Below, in pieces: positions 61,725 to 64,000 of a stretch of DNA of 64,000 bases. The notes below the pieces were generated by a model. That model was not told the DNA's origin. It saw only the letters and a program-made list of their open reading frames with translations, and ran no database searches. Origin of the DNA: Candidatus Thorarchaeota archaeon (GTDB lineage Archaea; Asgardarchaeota; Thorarchaeia; Thorarchaeales; Thorarchaeaceae). The position numbers and the translations under genes are program-made. Location of the stretch: NCBI GenBank assembly GCA_016933575.1, contig JAFGAR010000070.1, positions 1 through 64,000 on the forward strand. The letters are read 5' to 3'. Positions within the stretch are counted from its first letter, which is position 1. Each line of letters begins with the position of its first letter.

Positions 61725-62999
61725 ATGCCTTTGACGGATTTTCCTTCAGATCTTCAAATCAAAGATCCCATTCATGGGTACATAGATCTATCCGATGTGG
61801 AACACGCATTGATTGATTTGCCTATTACTCAACGATTGCGTTACATCAAAGGTCCTGCAGGTCTTTCTCTTGTGTACCCGGGCGCAGATATTGCACTTCT
61901 TGGAAGAACGCTCGGTTTTCTTCATATGACTCGGATATTCCTAGAATATCTGGGCGGAACAATCGAAGAGATTCAGAAAGGGCGACTTGCTTCCTTCTTA
62001 CTGATGTTGACCAATGGTCCTTGGGCAAATGTCATGGAGGAATATCTATCCATTCGAGGCGCTAATCCACTAAAACTAACAAAGGCTATTCTAGACAATA
62101 CTGAAGTTGGAGATGTAATTGAACAATATAGTTTTACAAAAGCCGAAATCTACAATGTTCTGGAACATGGTGTTCCGATAAAAGGCCTGCAATTGAACAT
62201 TAGGGATTGCCCTATAAATGCAGAGCTAATAGACGATCTTGAACGGGACTCTTACTTCGCAGGAGTTGATTACGCTCAATTAGAGTTCCATCGTCTCTTC
62301 GCCGCAACAAGAATTGCTAAGAACAAGATTGCAGTTGAACGTGGCTCACTGTTTACCCTTGAATCATATCTCTCTGCAGCTGTCAATATGTTTGATGCTA
62401 TCTATTTTCACAAGACAGTTAGAGCTTCAGAACTTATGTTATTACGAGTACTTGAAGAGGCTGGTTCCCAGTTGTTCCCATTTCCCTTGGATGATACACA
62501 GGGCTTCTACAAATTCGATGACCTCTCTTTTCTATATCGACTTCTTAATGTGTCAGACAACGAGTCTGAGGAGTTCAAAGAAGCAAGTCGTATCTTCTCA
62601 GACTTCAATAAACGCTATTTGATTAAACTTGTGAGTGCAAGATCCATCTCCGATCCATCTTTCTTAAACAAGTTATCAACACCCGATGGGCTCTTTGCGA
62701 TAGAGCAAGAGATAGCAGATGATGCGGGTATCGATTCTCGAAATGTGTACCTGGATTTTCCAGATAGGATTTCAGTCACCTTCTATCCTGGAAAATTGGA
62801 TCTTGACGGTCTTGTTCTTTTTGAAAGAGGGTCCAGTGGTTATGAGTTCTGGAAAGTCAATGATTCAAGTCCAATGGCAAGAAGCTTCACACGGATTTTG
62901 AAACCTGTTCGTGTGTATACGACAAGAGGTTATAGATCAAAACTAAAGAAGTCTGCTGACCGAGTTCTAGAAAGTGTGGATGTGCAAGGCGCAGCCTGA
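61725..62999 (+). CDS. SAMHD1-like HD-domain protein without the catalytic histidines
   Basis: A 424-residue protein clearly related to HD phosphohydrolases of the SAMHD1/dGTPase-like type: I-K-D-P-I-H-G-Y-I-D-L near residue 12, then I-T-Q-R-L-R-Y-I-K-G-P-A-G-L-S-L-V-Y-P-G-A. The usual H-T-R-F-E-H-S-L-G is I-A-L-L-G-R-T-L-G here, and the usual L-L-H-D-I-G-H-G-P-F-S-H is L-L-M-L-T-N-G-P-W-A-N-V. The metal-binding His/Asp residues of the HD motif are therefore gone. It is unlikely to hydrolyse nucleotides and may bind a nucleotide or a partner instead. The ATG at 61725 is chosen because the TATA box lies at 61681. Confidence 0.75.
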   Translation: MPLTDFPSDLQIKDPIHGYIDLSDVEHALIDLPITQRLRYIKGPAGLSLVYPGADIALLGRTLGFLHMTRIFLEYLGGTIEEIQKGRLASFLLMLTNGPWANVMEEYLSIRGANPLKLTKAILDNTEVGDVIEQYSFTKAEIYNVLEHGVPIKGLQLNIRDCPINAELIDDLERDSYFAGVDYAQLEFHRLFAATRIAKNKIAVERGSLFTLESYLSAAVNMFDAIYFHKTVRASELMLLRVLEEAGSQLFPFPLDDTQGFYKFDDLSFLYRLLNVSDNESEEFKEASRIFSDFNKRYLIKLVSARSISDPSFLNKLSTPDGLFAIEQEIADDAGIDSRNVYLDFPDRISVTFYPGKLDLDGLVLFERGSSGYEFWKVNDSSPMARSFTRILKPVRVYTTRGYRSKLKKSADRVLESVDVQGAA

Positions 63000-63120
63000 A
63001 AAAAGAGATATCTCAGTACTCCCAAGTTGTTAAAAGATAGCCATCTACAATTCCCTTAAGAATCAAGAATATCCACCAAGATATAATCAACAGATTAATC
63101 CCAGAATCAGGTGCATCATA

Positions 63121-64000
63121 GTGTTCTCTTGCAATAACTGTCGTGAACCCCTGTTCATTCTAAATGCTGATATTAAGGACCATATATTAACCCTCGAAAC
63201 CCAATGTCTTAATGGTCACAGGAGCACAAGACGAATTGCAGAGCATCAGATTAAAGATATGGGATTAGAGGTTTTCAAGAAACTCTTTGTCTGTACCGAT
63301 TGTGGTTCAAACATGACACTAGTGGATATACCTACTCATGGAATTAGAATCGAAGGAATCTTCCTATGCCCAAAACACGGAATTCAGAAGCGCGATTTTC
63401 CTCGAGAATTCATTTCTACAGTCCAGCTTGCTGCTGCTGAGGTTGATAGTCCTCGATCCATCATTGACTCATTCAGATGTCCACAGTGTGGTCTTGTCTA
63501 TGCTATCAGTAACATTGAAGAAAGACGTGGGGTTATCGAAGTTGATGCAAGGTGTGCAAATGGACATAAGACGGATCTATACCTGCCCGGAAATATTGAA
63601 TCGACACTGTTAAAGCGAATCCTTCAACGAGTTGTTCACTGCGATAGATGCGGACTACCTGGGCATATTGTCAATGTTGAGAAGCGAGGAAATTCTGTTC
63701 GTATCTATTCATCATGCCCTGTTCACGGTGTGACTAAGAAAGATATTCCTTCAATGTTCATGGACTTATTGAATGAAGCTGTTTCCGAAATACCTGAGGA
63801 TGCAGTCCTTCGCGCAACATTGACATCACGGGATTGCCGACAGCATCTGGCTATCCGTTCTATTGAAGATGACAAATCCGGTTACAAATTGAGGTGTGTA
63901 TGTCCAGGCACTAACCAAATTACTGATGTAATCCTACCATTGACATGGAATGAGGCAATCGCAAGTAGGATTACATCTGCAATGTTGACATGTGACGTAT
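63121..64000 (+). CDS. Protein with repeated zinc ribbons (3' end outside window)
   Basis: An open frame of 293 codons runs off the window end. It starts at GTG 63121 with AGGTG about 7 bases upstream. At least four zinc-ribbon units alternate: C-N-N-C with C-L-N-G-H, C-T-D-C with C-P-K-H-G, C-P-Q-C with C-A-N-G-H and C-D-R-C with C-P-V-H-G; a degenerate fifth has C-V-C-P-G. The spacing between a Cys pair and its partner is about 25-30 residues. The protein is soluble and likely binds nucleic acid or protein. No family recognised; the full length is unknown. Confidence 0.75.
   Translation, partial: MFSCNNCREPLFILNADIKDHILTLETQCLNGHRSTRRIAEHQIKDMGLEVFKKLFVCTDCGSNMTLVDIPTHGIRIEGIFLCPKHGIQKRDFPREFISTVQLAAAEVDSPRSIIDSFRCPQCGLVYAISNIEERRGVIEVDARCANGHKTDLYLPGNIESTLLKRILQRVVHCDRCGLPGHIVNVEKRGNSVRIYSSCPVHGVTKKDIPSMFMDLLNEAVSEIPEDAVLRATLTSRDCRQHLAIRSIEDDKSGYKLRCVCPGTNQITDVILPLTWNEAIASRITSAMLTCDV

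Overview
The window reads as a chromosome segment of a mesophilic archaeon, most likely an Asgard-group (Thorarchaeota-like) lineage. The archaeal signs are TATA-type promoters with short leaders, frequent TTG/GTG starts, a DUF35/thiolase pair, a DUF2299-type protein, ammonia-only NadE and split pyruvate:ferredoxin oxidoreductase subunits. The Asgard suggestion rests on a heliorhodopsin, a longin-like cytoplasmic domain on a giant surface protein and a VwkA-like vWA protein. It is an inference; no rRNA or tRNA gene is present to settle it. I saw no CRISPR array, transposase or integrated element.

Layout. Bases 1-13,000 hold housekeeping and small genes: the end of a surface protein, TPR proteins, a heliorhodopsin, a GNAT acetyltransferase, PurH, an FKBP-type prolyl isomerase, a luciferase-like F420 oxidoreductase and an anchored metallo-beta-lactamase-fold protein. 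Two gaps here are decayed genes (4570-5120 and 10889-11053). Bases 14,100-20,040 form a three-gene signalling operon: a 1335-residue PAS/GAF histidine kinase, a stand-alone receiver and a receiver-PAS-kinase, joined by TTGA and CTGA overlaps. Bases 20,000-31,700 carry NadE, a vWA protein, an OsmC protein, two tandem barrel-like small proteins, a gamma-carbonic-anhydrase-like protein with a methyltransferase, a homocitrate/isopropylmalate-synthase-family enzyme, a nitroreductase and an acyl-CoA dehydrogenase. The dehydrogenase is divergent from a thiolase-DUF35 pair, which suggests acyl-CoA metabolism. Tandem DedA/VTT proteins and a LarA-family protein follow.

The most striking region is 37,731-51,078: two adjacent paralogous giant surface proteins (1510 and 2863 residues). 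They share an N-terminal domain and Ig-like repeats but differ inside the cell. One ends in a longin-like domain, a possible winged helix and an acidic tail; the other ends in a winged-helix domain. They look like outside-to-inside receptors coupling cell-surface contact to small-GTPase-type signalling and to transcription.

Bases 51,200-64,000 hold a DUF2299-like gene, a nitrilase-family amidase, a PorD-PorA-PorB operon without a gamma subunit, and a four-gene operon. That operon has two paralogous secreted M28 peptidases with EF-hand-like calcium loops, one lacking catalytic residues, followed by two unknown genes. A degenerate HD-domain protein and the start of a protein with repeated zinc ribbons end the window. 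Three genes here (LarA-like, M28 paralogue, HD-like) keep a recognisable fold family but have lost the active-site residues.
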